Of a stretch of DNA of 6,354 nucleotides, positions 1 to 6,354 are shown in pieces. The stretch is from contig URJC01000151.1 of NCBI GenBank assembly GCA_900548135.1, positions 1 to 6,354 of the forward strand, written 5' to 3'. The position numbers and the translations under genes are program-made. Every line of letters starts with the position of its first letter. Position 1 is the first letter of the stretch. The notes below the pieces were generated by a model that was given only the letters and a program-made list of their open reading frames with translations, made no database searches and had not been told where the DNA came from. This DNA is from an uncultured Odoribacter sp. (GTDB taxonomy: Bacteria > Bacteroidota > Bacteroidia > Bacteroidales > Marinifilaceae).

Positions 1-30
1 AAGCGTGTTAAACTTTAATTCAACAAATTT

Positions 31-3000
31 ATGAAAAAAAATCCGGGAATGGTTTTCCCTGCCCGGGGAAAACTGTCTAAAATTTTATTGGTGGTGAAGC
101 TGAAGATTTTTCTTATGTTGTTTAGTTGCCTGCAACTGAATGCGGCAGTTCATGCCCAGGGAGAGGTGAAGGTCAGTCTGGAAATGGAAAATGTATCGTT
201 GGAACAGGTGATTTGGGAAATTCAGAAAAAGACAGATTTTGTATTTATGTATGGATCGCAGGATGTAGCTACGGTGAAAAATCTGACTATCTGCGAGAAG
301 GATAAAGCAATCCGTGAGATTTTGCAACAATGCCTGAACAATACGGGATTGAAATTTGAAATTTCAGGGAATGCTGTAGTGATTAAAAAAGGAAACCAAG
401 CGGTGGAAGGCCGGAAGATCACCGGAAAGGTGGTTGATGCAAAGGGAAATACATTGCCGGGAGTGACCGTGATCATAAAAGGAACTTCTTTAGGGACAGT
501 GACGGATGTAAATGGTGAATTTGCAATTACTTTACCTGTAGGACAAGGACATGCTTTGTTGTTTTCGTTCGTGGGTATGCAGGCGATGGAGGTTAAAATA
601 ACCGAAAAGAACGATTATAATATCGTGATGAAAGAAGATGTAAAAGCTTTGGAAGATGTTGTGGTAACCGGTTATTTCAACAAAAATAAGGATAGCTTTA
701 CGGGAGCGGAAGTGACTGTGAAAGGTGATGAGTTGCGCAGGGTGACTACCGGTAATGTTTTACAGGCACTTTCAATTTTCGATCCTTCCATTCGTTTTGA
801 GGATAATATTGACATTGGGTCAAACCCTAACCGGATTGCCGATTTTACTATCCGTGGAAATTCAGGTATTGGTCTGACCGATTTTGAAAAAGAAACGGTA
901 AGCCGGGATAATCTGAAGAATAATCCTAATTTGCCTACTTTCATTCTGGATGGTTTTGAGGTAGATGCAGAAAAGATTTTTGACCTGGATGTAGATCGGA
1001 TTGAATCGTTGACTATATTGAAAGATGCTTCAGCTACTGCTATTTATGGTTCGAGGGCTGCTAATGGGGTGATTGTGATCAAAACCAAAGCACCAGCGGA
1101 AGGACAGTTGCGGGTAAATTATAACTTTACAGCTGGCATTGCTATTCCCGACCTGACAGGGTACGACCTGTTGGATGCCCGTGAAAAGCTTGATTTCGAG
1201 CAGAGTATCGGAATGTATAAAAGCGATTTGCCCGATGCACAAAGTAATCTGGATAAAGACTATAATTATAAACTCGGCTTGGTTCAGAGCGGGGTAAATA
1301 CTTATTGGTTATCCCAACCTCTGAAAGTGGAATTTAATCAAAAACACAGCATTTTTGTGGAAGGTGGAGATAAGGCCGTTCGTTATGGGATAGACTTTAA
1401 ATACGATAAAGACAATGGGGTCATGAAAGGGTCTGCCCGTGACCGGGGAGCTTTGGGATTCTCGCTTTCGTATAATCTGAAGGATAAACTTTTGGTTAGG
1501 AATTACCTGACCGTGAATAAGGTGAAAGCCAAAGAATCCCCTTATGGTGATTTTTCCCAATATGCTTTATTGAATCCTTATTATCCGTTTCAGGATGAGC
1601 ATGGTAACCTGATCCGGAAGATGACACAATATATTAATACCAACCGGCAGGTTTGGAATCCGGTGTATGAAGCGACAGTCGGTAACCGGGATGAAAGCGG
1701 TTACCTGGATGTTACCAATAATTTCAGCATGGAGTGGAATATTGTCAATGGGTTGCGTCTGAGGGCAAATTTCTCTTATGGCGAGAAAAAAGAAGAAAAA
1801 GAGACTTTTATTTCGCCGGAGTCCCTGCAATATGAAACGTATGAGTTGTCAAGCGGTGAAGGTTTGTTGAACAAGGGGGAAGGGTATTTTTCTACCAATA
1901 GTACTTATAACCTTGATTTCAATTCCGTATTGACTTATTATCTTGGAGTGGGAAAACATTTTATCAATACGGCATTGGGAATTAATCTGACAGAAAATGG
2001 AAGCCGGAATGTAGAATTTGAAGTTCGGGGATATCCTTCTAAAGTATTGGATTATATATCTTTAGCAAAAGAATTTAAAGATACTCATCCTGCCGGAAAT
2101 GAAGGTAAGAGCCGGTTGGCCGGTTTCTTTGCCAATATTAACTATTCGTATGCTAACCGTTATCTGTTGGATCTGTCAGCTCGTTTGGACGGTTCCTCTT
2201 TGTATGGTTCGGAATCCAAGTATTCTCCGTTCTGGGCAGTGGGAATCGGTTGGAATATCCATCATGAAAAGTTCATGGAAAATTCGGGTATTTCCCGTTT
2301 GAAAATACGGGGGTCTATCGGTACTACCGGTAAGGCTTCGTTCCAGCCTTATCAGTCGCAGACGATGTTTGAATATATACAGGATGGCTGGTATGCTACC
2401 GGAATCGGGGCTTCCTTGATGGCTTTGGGAAATCCGGACTTGAAATGGGAGACAACGACGGCTTATGATTTAGGGTTTGATCTGGGAATTTTAGAGGATC
2501 GGCTTACAATGACTTTCGGTTATTATCTGAAGAAGACCAAGAATCTGCTGAGTAGTGTTACTCTGCCCACTTCTGTCGGTTTTATTGATTATAAAGAAAA
2601 TCTTGGTCAGATGAGGAATGAGGGGATTGAATTGGCATTGAGAAGTTTTGTATACAAATCCAAGGATTGGAATGTCAGTGTGTTCTTGAATATGGCCCAT
2701 AATAAGAATCGGATTGTATCCATTTCGAATGCATTGAGTTCATATAATGACAAAGCGGATAAAGAACAGGCTGAAGATGACAAATATAAGACAAAGCCAT
2801 TAGTGAGATATAAAGAAGGAAGGTCTTCGACTGCCATTTATGCAATGAAGTCTTTGGGAATTGATCCGGCTACGGGAAAAGAACTTTTCCAGCGGCAGGA
2901 TGGTTCCAATACTTACGTTTGGGACCCGAAGGAAAGTATTGTCTGCGGGGATACGGAACCTAAGGTCAGCGGAGCTTTTGGGACAAATGTGACTTGGAAA

Positions 3001-3408
3001 GATTTTAACCTGAATATGAATTTCAGTTACCGACTGGGAGGCCAGGTGTACAACCAGACTTTGATCAACCGGGTTGAGAATGCTGATCCGAGGGATAATG
3101 TTGACCGCCGGGTATTGGAACAAAGATGGCAGAAGCCGGGTGATCATACTTTCTTCAAGGATATCAATGATAAGACGACAACTCCTGCGAGTTCCCGTTT
3201 TATACAAGATGAAAATGTACTTCAATTAGGGGCTATGTCTTTGTCTTATGACCTTAAAAAAGAGTGGTTGAAACCCATTGGGTTTGAAGTGGTCCGGTTA
3301 ACTGCTATGATGAATGATGTATTCCGGATTTCTACGGTGAAGCGCGAAAGAGGTATCTCTTATCCTTTTGCCCGTAGTATGAGTTTGGGAGTGATGGTTC
3401 AATTTTAA
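31..3408 (+). CDS. SusC/RagA-family TonB-linked outer-membrane receptor with N-terminal STN domain
   Basis: This 1125-residue protein is the predicted TonB-driven import channel of a SusCD complex. A basic, hydrophobic signal peptide covers about residues 1-43, ending in AHAQ. An STN (secretin/TonB short N-terminal) domain spans about 46-119, and a carboxypeptidase-regulatory-like domain about 128-202 (ITGKVVDAKGNTLPGVTV, then GTVTDVNGEF). A TonB-box-like stretch, LEDVVVTGY, lies at 207-215. The plug spans about 220-352 and carries the SusC signature: FILDGFEV at 304-311, then SLTILKDASATAIYGSRAANG at 326-346, interrupted by no gap. The rest is a 22-strand-type barrel with GNPDLKWETT at 800-809 and RNEGIEL at 862-868, ending in an aromatic residue (VMVQF). 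Length is normal for STN-bearing SusC proteins and no frameshift is seen. Start 31 is preferred over the in-frame ATG at 49 because it gives the MKKN-type leader; neither has a Shine-Dalgarno site. The STN domain implies transcriptional control through a FecR-like anti-sigma factor, not present here. The substrate is unknown. Confidence 0.96.
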   Translation: MKKNPGMVFPARGKLSKILLVVKLKIFLMLFSCLQLNAAVHAQGEVKVSLEMENVSLEQVIWEIQKKTDFVFMYGSQDVATVKNLTICEKDKAIREILQQCLNNTGLKFEISGNAVVIKKGNQAVEGRKITGKVVDAKGNTLPGVTVIIKGTSLGTVTDVNGEFAITLPVGQGHALLFSFVGMQAMEVKITEKNDYNIVMKEDVKALEDVVVTGYFNKNKDSFTGAEVTVKGDELRRVTTGNVLQALSIFDPSIRFEDNIDIGSNPNRIADFTIRGNSGIGLTDFEKETVSRDNLKNNPNLPTFILDGFEVDAEKIFDLDVDRIESLTILKDASATAIYGSRAANGVIVIKTKAPAEGQLRVNYNFTAGIAIPDLTGYDLLDAREKLDFEQSIGMYKSDLPDAQSNLDKDYNYKLGLVQSGVNTYWLSQPLKVEFNQKHSIFVEGGDKAVRYGIDFKYDKDNGVMKGSARDRGALGFSLSYNLKDKLLVRNYLTVNKVKAKESPYGDFSQYALLNPYYPFQDEHGNLIRKMTQYINTNRQVWNPVYEATVGNRDESGYLDVTNNFSMEWNIVNGLRLRANFSYGEKKEEKETFISPESLQYETYELSSGEGLLNKGEGYFSTNSTYNLDFNSVLTYYLGVGKHFINTALGINLTENGSRNVEFEVRGYPSKVLDYISLAKEFKDTHPAGNEGKSRLAGFFANINYSYANRYLLDLSARLDGSSLYGSESKYSPFWAVGIGWNIHHEKFMENSGISRLKIRGSIGTTGKASFQPYQSQTMFEYIQDGWYATGIGASLMALGNPDLKWETTTAYDLGFDLGILEDRLTMTFGYYLKKTKNLLSSVTLPTSVGFIDYKENLGQMRNEGIELALRSFVYKSKDWNVSVFLNMAHNKNRIVSISNALSSYNDKADKEQAEDDKYKTKPLVRYKEGRSSTAIYAMKSLGIDPATGKELFQRQDGSNTYVWDPKESIVCGDTEPKVSGAFGTNVTWKDFNLNMNFSYRLGGQVYNQTLINRVENADPRDNVDRRVLEQRWQKPGDHTFFKDINDKTTTPASSRFIQDENVLQLGAMSLSYDLKKEWLKPIGFEVVRLTAMMNDVFRISTVKRERGISYPFARSMSLGVMVQF
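52..73 (+). other. Hairpin-forming inverted repeat in the first codons of the SusC-like gene
   Basis: GTTTTCCC at 52-59 is followed, after the six-base loop TGCCCG (60-65), by its exact reverse complement GGGAAAAC at 66-73. Two G-U pairs and one A-U pair (51/74, 50/75, 49/76) could lengthen the stem to 11 pairs. The helix would begin at the second in-frame ATG (49), 18 bases after the proposed start. It lies in sequence coding VFPARGKL. The repeat is seen directly. Any effect on translation initiation or message stability is inference, and the repeat could be a by-product of the codons needed for this leader. Confidence 0.35.
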
Positions 3409-3419
3409 TACAATAGAAT

Positions 3420-4931
3420 ATGATATATAAAAGAATGAAAAACAGCGTAGCAGGTCTTTTGATCGGAATTGTCGTCCTGTCCCAGGCCTGTACATCCTGG
3501 TTAGATATTACTCCCGAAGCACAGGTGAGTGATAAAACGATGTTTTCGACTCCCCAGGGTTTTAAAGATGTATTGAATGGTATCTATATCAAAGCATCGA
3601 GTGAAACCTTGTATGCCAACAACTTGTTATTTGGTTTTACGGATGCACTGGCGCAGTATTATGAAATTCCAAAAGAAACCCATGAGTTGGCGCAGTTGGT
3701 AAAATATAACTATAAGGATGTGAATATTTCTCCTGAGATTGATAAAATGTGGCTGGAGATGTATTTCTGCATTGCAAATTGTAATATTTTATTGGAAAGA
3801 CTGGAAGAAGTAGGTCCTGATTTTTTTGAAGATGAGCGCACTTATTACATTATCCATGGAGAAGCCAGGGCTTTAAGGGCTTTTTTCCATTTTGATTTAT
3901 TGCGTTTGTTTGCTCCGTCTTACGAAGCAGATCCGGATTATATGGCTATCCCCTATATCACGAAATATTCCAATTCAATTACTCCTCAAAGCACGGTGCA
4001 GGCTGTTATAGACAGTGCCATCGTTGATTTGAAGGCTGCTGCGGCCGATTTGGAAAAATGGGACCCGATTTTTGATCCGCTTTACCAGGGGACGTCAGAT
4101 ATGTATATGTGGACCCAGCCGATGCCTGACCGGAATGAGTTTCTGTCTTTTCGGGGGTTCCGCCTGAATTATTATGCTGTAAATGCTTTATTAGCCCGGG
4201 TATATGCTTATAAGAGAGATAAGAAAGAAGCTCACGATTATGCAAAGATCGTATTGGAATCCGGAGTATTTAAATTTACCAATTATTGGAATATTACTAC
4301 TGATCTTCAGTACCGGAACCGGTTGTTGCGGCCCGAAATTATCTTTGGATTTAATGTGCCGCGTATGACTAAAATTTTTGAACCTTATTCTCCTTTGTAC
4401 GGGAGTAGTGACCTGAAATGGCTTACAATAAAGAACAGTGAACAAATGTTTTATGGGAGTGTGAATGATTACCGTTTAAAATATCTGATGGAAGATAAAA
4501 TATTGGAGGCATTCAACCGCCCTACGTGCATCAAGTTTGTGAAACCTGAAATTTCTTCTGACGAGACGGAAGGAGAGCAGGGAATTATAGCTCCGATGAT
4601 CCGGATGAGCGAGATGTATTATTATGTGTGTGAATACCTGATGGATATTGATTTGGATGCTGCTAAAACGGAATTGCAGAAACTGCGGGATGCCCGGAAT
4701 GCGAAAGAAACGTTGATCGCCAATTCAGCTGCTGATCTGGAAAATATTATCATCAATGATGCCCGACGGGAGTTTATGTGTGAGGGGCAAATGTTTTATT
4801 TCTATAAACGCCTGAACCGGCCGGTGATCGATGAGTCCGGGAATTATACGATGACTGCGAAGGATTTCGTTCTGCCTTTACCGGACGTGGAACTGGAATT
4901 TGGAGACCGATTGTCAGAATTATATAAATAG
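3420..4931 (+). CDS. SusD/RagB-family nutrient-binding outer-membrane lipoprotein
   Basis: This 503-residue protein is the predicted surface lid that captures substrate over the SusC-like channel. It begins 11 bp after that gene, so the pair is almost certainly co-transcribed. A lipoprotein signal peptide ends at SQAC, with Cys24 the likely lipidated residue; the box is slightly atypical, with Leu at -4. The mature start, CTSWLDITPEAQV, is the classic SusD opening. The N-terminal SusD-like domain holds the family motif GEARALRAFFHFDLLRLFAP (147-166), followed by AIPYI. The TPR-like helix LNYYAVNALLARVYAY is at 249-264. The C-terminal SusD/RagB domain shows MIRMSEMYYYVCE (393-405), LQKLRDARNA (419-428), INDARREFMCEGQMFYFYKR (445-464) and the near-terminal FVLPLPDVEL (483-492). 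Length is typical. ATG 3435 (Met6) is an equally workable start and gives the more usual MKN leader; neither has a clear ribosome-binding site. Ligand specificity cannot be predicted from these motifs. Confidence 0.95.
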   Translation: MIYKRMKNSVAGLLIGIVVLSQACTSWLDITPEAQVSDKTMFSTPQGFKDVLNGIYIKASSETLYANNLLFGFTDALAQYYEIPKETHELAQLVKYNYKDVNISPEIDKMWLEMYFCIANCNILLERLEEVGPDFFEDERTYYIIHGEARALRAFFHFDLLRLFAPSYEADPDYMAIPYITKYSNSITPQSTVQAVIDSAIVDLKAAAADLEKWDPIFDPLYQGTSDMYMWTQPMPDRNEFLSFRGFRLNYYAVNALLARVYAYKRDKKEAHDYAKIVLESGVFKFTNYWNITTDLQYRNRLLRPEIIFGFNVPRMTKIFEPYSPLYGSSDLKWLTIKNSEQMFYGSVNDYRLKYLMEDKILEAFNRPTCIKFVKPEISSDETEGEQGIIAPMIRMSEMYYYVCEYLMDIDLDAAKTELQKLRDARNAKETLIANSAADLENIIINDARREFMCEGQMFYFYKRLNRPVIDESGNYTMTAKDFVLPLPDVELEFGDRLSELYK

Positions 4932-4932
4932 G

Positions 4933-4955
4933 GGGAGAATCCGGGGATTGTTCCC
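4933..4955 (+). promoter_or_regulatory. Imperfect stem-loop immediately after the SusD-like stop codon
   Basis: One base after the TAG stop (4929-4931), GGGA (4933-4936) can pair with TCCC (4952-4955). G4937 can form a wobble with T4951, G4950 bulges out, and AATC (4938-4941) pairs with GATT (4946-4949) around the loop CGGG (4942-4945). That makes nine pairs in 23 bases. No T-run follows (AAATAGAG), so it does not look like an intrinsic terminator. It sits at the head of the only long gap in the operon (116 bp, against 11 and 16 bp elsewhere). A role in message processing, or in protecting the susCD part of the transcript, is inference. I did not calculate a folding energy. Confidence 0.3.
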
Positions 4956-5047
4956 AAATAGAGTCACGATAAACGAATAGCGGTGAGGAGACAGAGACGG
5001 GATACTGGAGTTATTCTGAATCGTAAATCAAAAATAAATCTAGTGAT

Positions 5048-5752
5048 ATGAAAATAAAAATATATGGCATAATGTTATGTTTGGGGGTGATCGGTTTATT
5101 TACCTCCTGTGAAAAAGACCTGGACCAATATTCCGGTACGGATTATATCCGTTTTATTCCGGATTTTACAGAAGATAGTCTGGATTATTGTTTTGGTTTG
5201 GCAGGTAAAACGGATGTAGACCGGATTGGGATAGAAGTGAAAATTTCCGGAGAAGTCACTGCGTATGATCGGGATTATAGCTTGAGAGTGAATACGGCTA
5301 GTACGGCTCAGGAAGGGGTACATTTTAATATTCCGGAACAAAACTGTAAAATACGGGCCAATCACGTGACCGATACGCTTTGGATAGAAATTCTGAACCA
5401 GCCGGAACTCAAAAATAAACAGGTGTATTTGCAGTTGGATTTGGTTGAAAATGAGAATTTCAGATTGTGTTTTTCTGATAATAACAGCTGTAAAGTTTAT
5501 CTGACAGATCAGGTCGGTTGGCCTGAATGGTGGGATGAATGGCACGAAACGGATGGATTAGGTAAATATTCCGAAAAGAAATACCGTTTGTTTATTCAGG
5601 TGAGCGGGATTGCTGATCTGGGGGCAGTAGAGTATCCGGAAAAACGGGAAGCTATCCTTAAATTTAAATATTATCTGGAAGAAGAAGCAGATAATGGTAA
5701 TGTTATTCTGGATGAGGATAATCGTCCGATGACTGTAGCTATGTATGGATAA
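5048..5752 (+). CDS. DUF4843 domain-containing lipoprotein
   Basis: This 234-residue protein is a predicted surface lipoprotein accessory to the SusCD pair; no biochemical role is established for the family as far as I know. The signal peptide is short and hydrophobic and ends LFTSC, with Cys21 the likely lipidated residue. It is followed by EKDLDQ, an acidic context compatible with surface export in Bacteroidota. The family look is clear: the opening SGTDYIRF at 29-36, a beta-rich stretch with ISGEVTAYDRDYSLRVN (66-82) and GVHFNIP (90-96), which resembles an immunoglobulin-like or Calx-beta-like fold. A C-terminal part follows with GWPEWWDEWH (157-166) and LGKYSEKKYRLFIQ (171-184). Length is within the usual range. 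It stands 116 bp after the SusD-like gene and 16 bp before the PKD-like gene, a familiar order in Bacteroidales. The A-rich start context has no Shine-Dalgarno site. The family call rests on pattern recognition, not a profile search. Confidence 0.85.
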   Translation: MKIKIYGIMLCLGVIGLFTSCEKDLDQYSGTDYIRFIPDFTEDSLDYCFGLAGKTDVDRIGIEVKISGEVTAYDRDYSLRVNTASTAQEGVHFNIPEQNCKIRANHVTDTLWIEILNQPELKNKQVYLQLDLVENENFRLCFSDNNSCKVYLTDQVGWPEWWDEWHETDGLGKYSEKKYRLFIQVSGIADLGAVEYPEKREAILKFKYYLEEEADNGNVILDEDNRPMTVAMYG

Positions 5753-5768
5753 ATAAAAAGAGAAGAAG

Positions 5769-6354
5769 ATGAAGAATTTATATATTATATTATTGGCTGT
5801 ATTATTTTTATCCGGTTGTTATAAGGATAAAGGTAATTATGACTATCATCCTGTAGGAGAAATTATTATCAGTGGTATAGATGCTGAGAAATATTACTAT
5901 GTTTATTTGGGGGAACCTTTTACGATGCCCGAACCGGAACTTAGTTTTACGGATTCTACCTATGCTCATGATGACCTGACTTATCAGTGGAGAATAGACA
6001 ATAAAGTGATTTCAACGGAGAAGATTCTGTATGCAGAGGTTGCTTTGGAACCGGGTGCTTCCTATTATCCTGCTGATTTTACGGTGAAAGATGAACGGAC
6101 GGGGATTTCTTATGTGCAGAAATTCAGGGTAATGGTGAGCTCAAATTTTGCCCAGGGGTGGGTTTGGCTGGCGGAGAATAATGGCCGGGCAGAAATGAAT
6201 ATGGTAACTTCGAACCAGAAGTTTTTCGGGAATGTGTTTACTACGGTGAATGAAGCGGAACTGGGACCGCATGCCTGGCAATTGACTGAACATTTTTCTC
6301 AGGTAGGCTATAATTGGTATAGTGGTTTGCTGGCTGTTGCCGGTGCCGGGTCTA
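5769..6354 (+). CDS. PKD-like family lipoprotein, 3'-truncated by the window edge
   Basis: The reading frame opens at ATG 5769, is open for 195 codons plus one base, and leaves the window without a stop. The start lies 16 bp after the DUF4843 gene, preceded by the purine-rich AGAAGAAG. The signal peptide MKNLYIILLAVLFLSGC has a perfect lipobox (LSGC, Cys17), and the mature end CYKDKGNYDY is the hallmark opening of the PKD-like lipoprotein family found beside SusCD and DUF4843 genes. A PKD/immunoglobulin-like domain covers about 30-125: EIIISGI, then LGEPFTMPEPELSF, DDLTYQWRIDNKVIS (68-82) and FTVKDERTGISYVQKFRVMV (104-123). A second region begins at GWVWLAENNGRAEMNMV (130-146). I recall full-length relatives as roughly 450-550 residues, so well over half is probably missing. 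Its predicted role is a surface-exposed accessory or ligand-binding component; function is unproven. Confidence 0.88.
   Translation, partial: MKNLYIILLAVLFLSGCYKDKGNYDYHPVGEIIISGIDAEKYYYVYLGEPFTMPEPELSFTDSTYAHDDLTYQWRIDNKVISTEKILYAEVALEPGASYYPADFTVKDERTGISYVQKFRVMVSSNFAQGWVWLAENNGRAEMNMVTSNQKFFGNVFTTVNEAELGPHAWQLTEHFSQVGYNWYSGLLAVAGAGS

Noticed and set aside
1..30. Possible promoter or leader for the SusC-like gene
   Set aside because: Only 30 bases are available; I see no TAnnTTTG-type -7 element and no ribosome-binding site, so the true control region must be upstream of the window.
2110..2126. Near-tandem GCCGGTT repeat
   Set aside because: It is a two-copy repeat encoding RLAGF in a receptor barrel segment and is consistent with codon use.
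2099..2302. 67-codon open frame on the plus strand in another phase
   Set aside because: It is embedded in the intact SusC-like frame, with no recognisable family and no initiation signal.
2800..3225. 141-codon open frame on the minus strand
   Set aside because: It is antisense to the conserved C-terminal barrel of the SusC-like gene and has no signal peptide or recognisable motif.
4816..4825. Perfect 10-bp palindrome ACCGGCCGGT
   Set aside because: It lies in coding sequence for NRPV in the SusD-like gene, has no flanking symmetry, and follows from the general abundance of CCGG.
4952..4960. Intrinsic terminator after the SusD-like gene
   Set aside because: The stem-loop at 4933-4955 is followed by AAATAG rather than a T-run, and the operon plainly continues.
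5293..5308. Tandem TACGGCT repeat (5293-5299 and 5302-5308)
   Set aside because: It is two short copies inside the DUF4843 coding region (NTASTAQ) and is too short and isolated to suggest a functional repeat.
5096..5545. 149-codon open frame on the minus strand
   Set aside because: It lies wholly within the well-supported DUF4843 gene, shows no recognisable domain, and its Ile/Phe/Arg-rich composition is what the reverse strand of an AT-leaning gene gives.
1..6354. Mobile element, CRISPR array, tRNA/rRNA or defence genes
   Set aside because: No terminal inverted repeats, transposase motifs, regularly spaced repeats or RNA gene signatures were seen, and the window is almost fully covered by four ordinary genes.

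Overview
This window reads as part of a Bacteroidota (most likely Bacteroidales) genome. The evidence is a same-strand run of a SusC-type TonB-dependent outer-membrane receptor, a SusD-type lipoprotein and two further surface-lipoprotein families (DUF4843 and PKD-like) that are typical of this phylum. Start codons sit in A-rich contexts without clear Shine-Dalgarno sites, as is usual there. The style of the receptor N-terminus (long basic leader, STN domain, carboxypeptidase-regulatory-like domain) recalls Odoribacteraceae such as Butyricimonas or Odoribacter, but that family-level placement is a guess from memory.

Layout, all on the + strand: 1-30 is the end of an upstream gap. 31-3408 is the SusC-like receptor. 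After 11 bp comes the SusD-like lipoprotein (3420-4931). A 116-bp gap follows, opening with an imperfect stem-loop directly after the susD-like stop codon. Then comes a DUF4843 lipoprotein (5048-5752), and after 16 bp a PKD-like family lipoprotein that starts at 5769 and runs off the right edge. No RNA gene, mobile element, CRISPR array or convincing terminator is visible. No gap exceeds 116 bp.

The four genes look like one transcription unit for outer-membrane nutrient uptake. The SusC-like barrel would be the TonB-driven channel and the SusD-like protein its substrate-binding lid. The DUF4843 and PKD-like lipoproteins would be cell-surface accessories to that complex. The STN domain implies control by an ECF sigma / FecR-type anti-sigma pair, which would have to lie outside the window, most likely upstream. 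No glycan-degrading enzyme is present here, so the substrate cannot be read from the sequence. A peptide or protein-derived ligand is a reasonable hypothesis.

Nothing here is a clearly undescribed system. The most useful leads are the two RNA hairpins (early in the receptor coding region and just after susD), the enzyme-free four-component surface complex, the Trp-rich patch in DUF4843, and a marked excess of the tetranucleotide CCGG.
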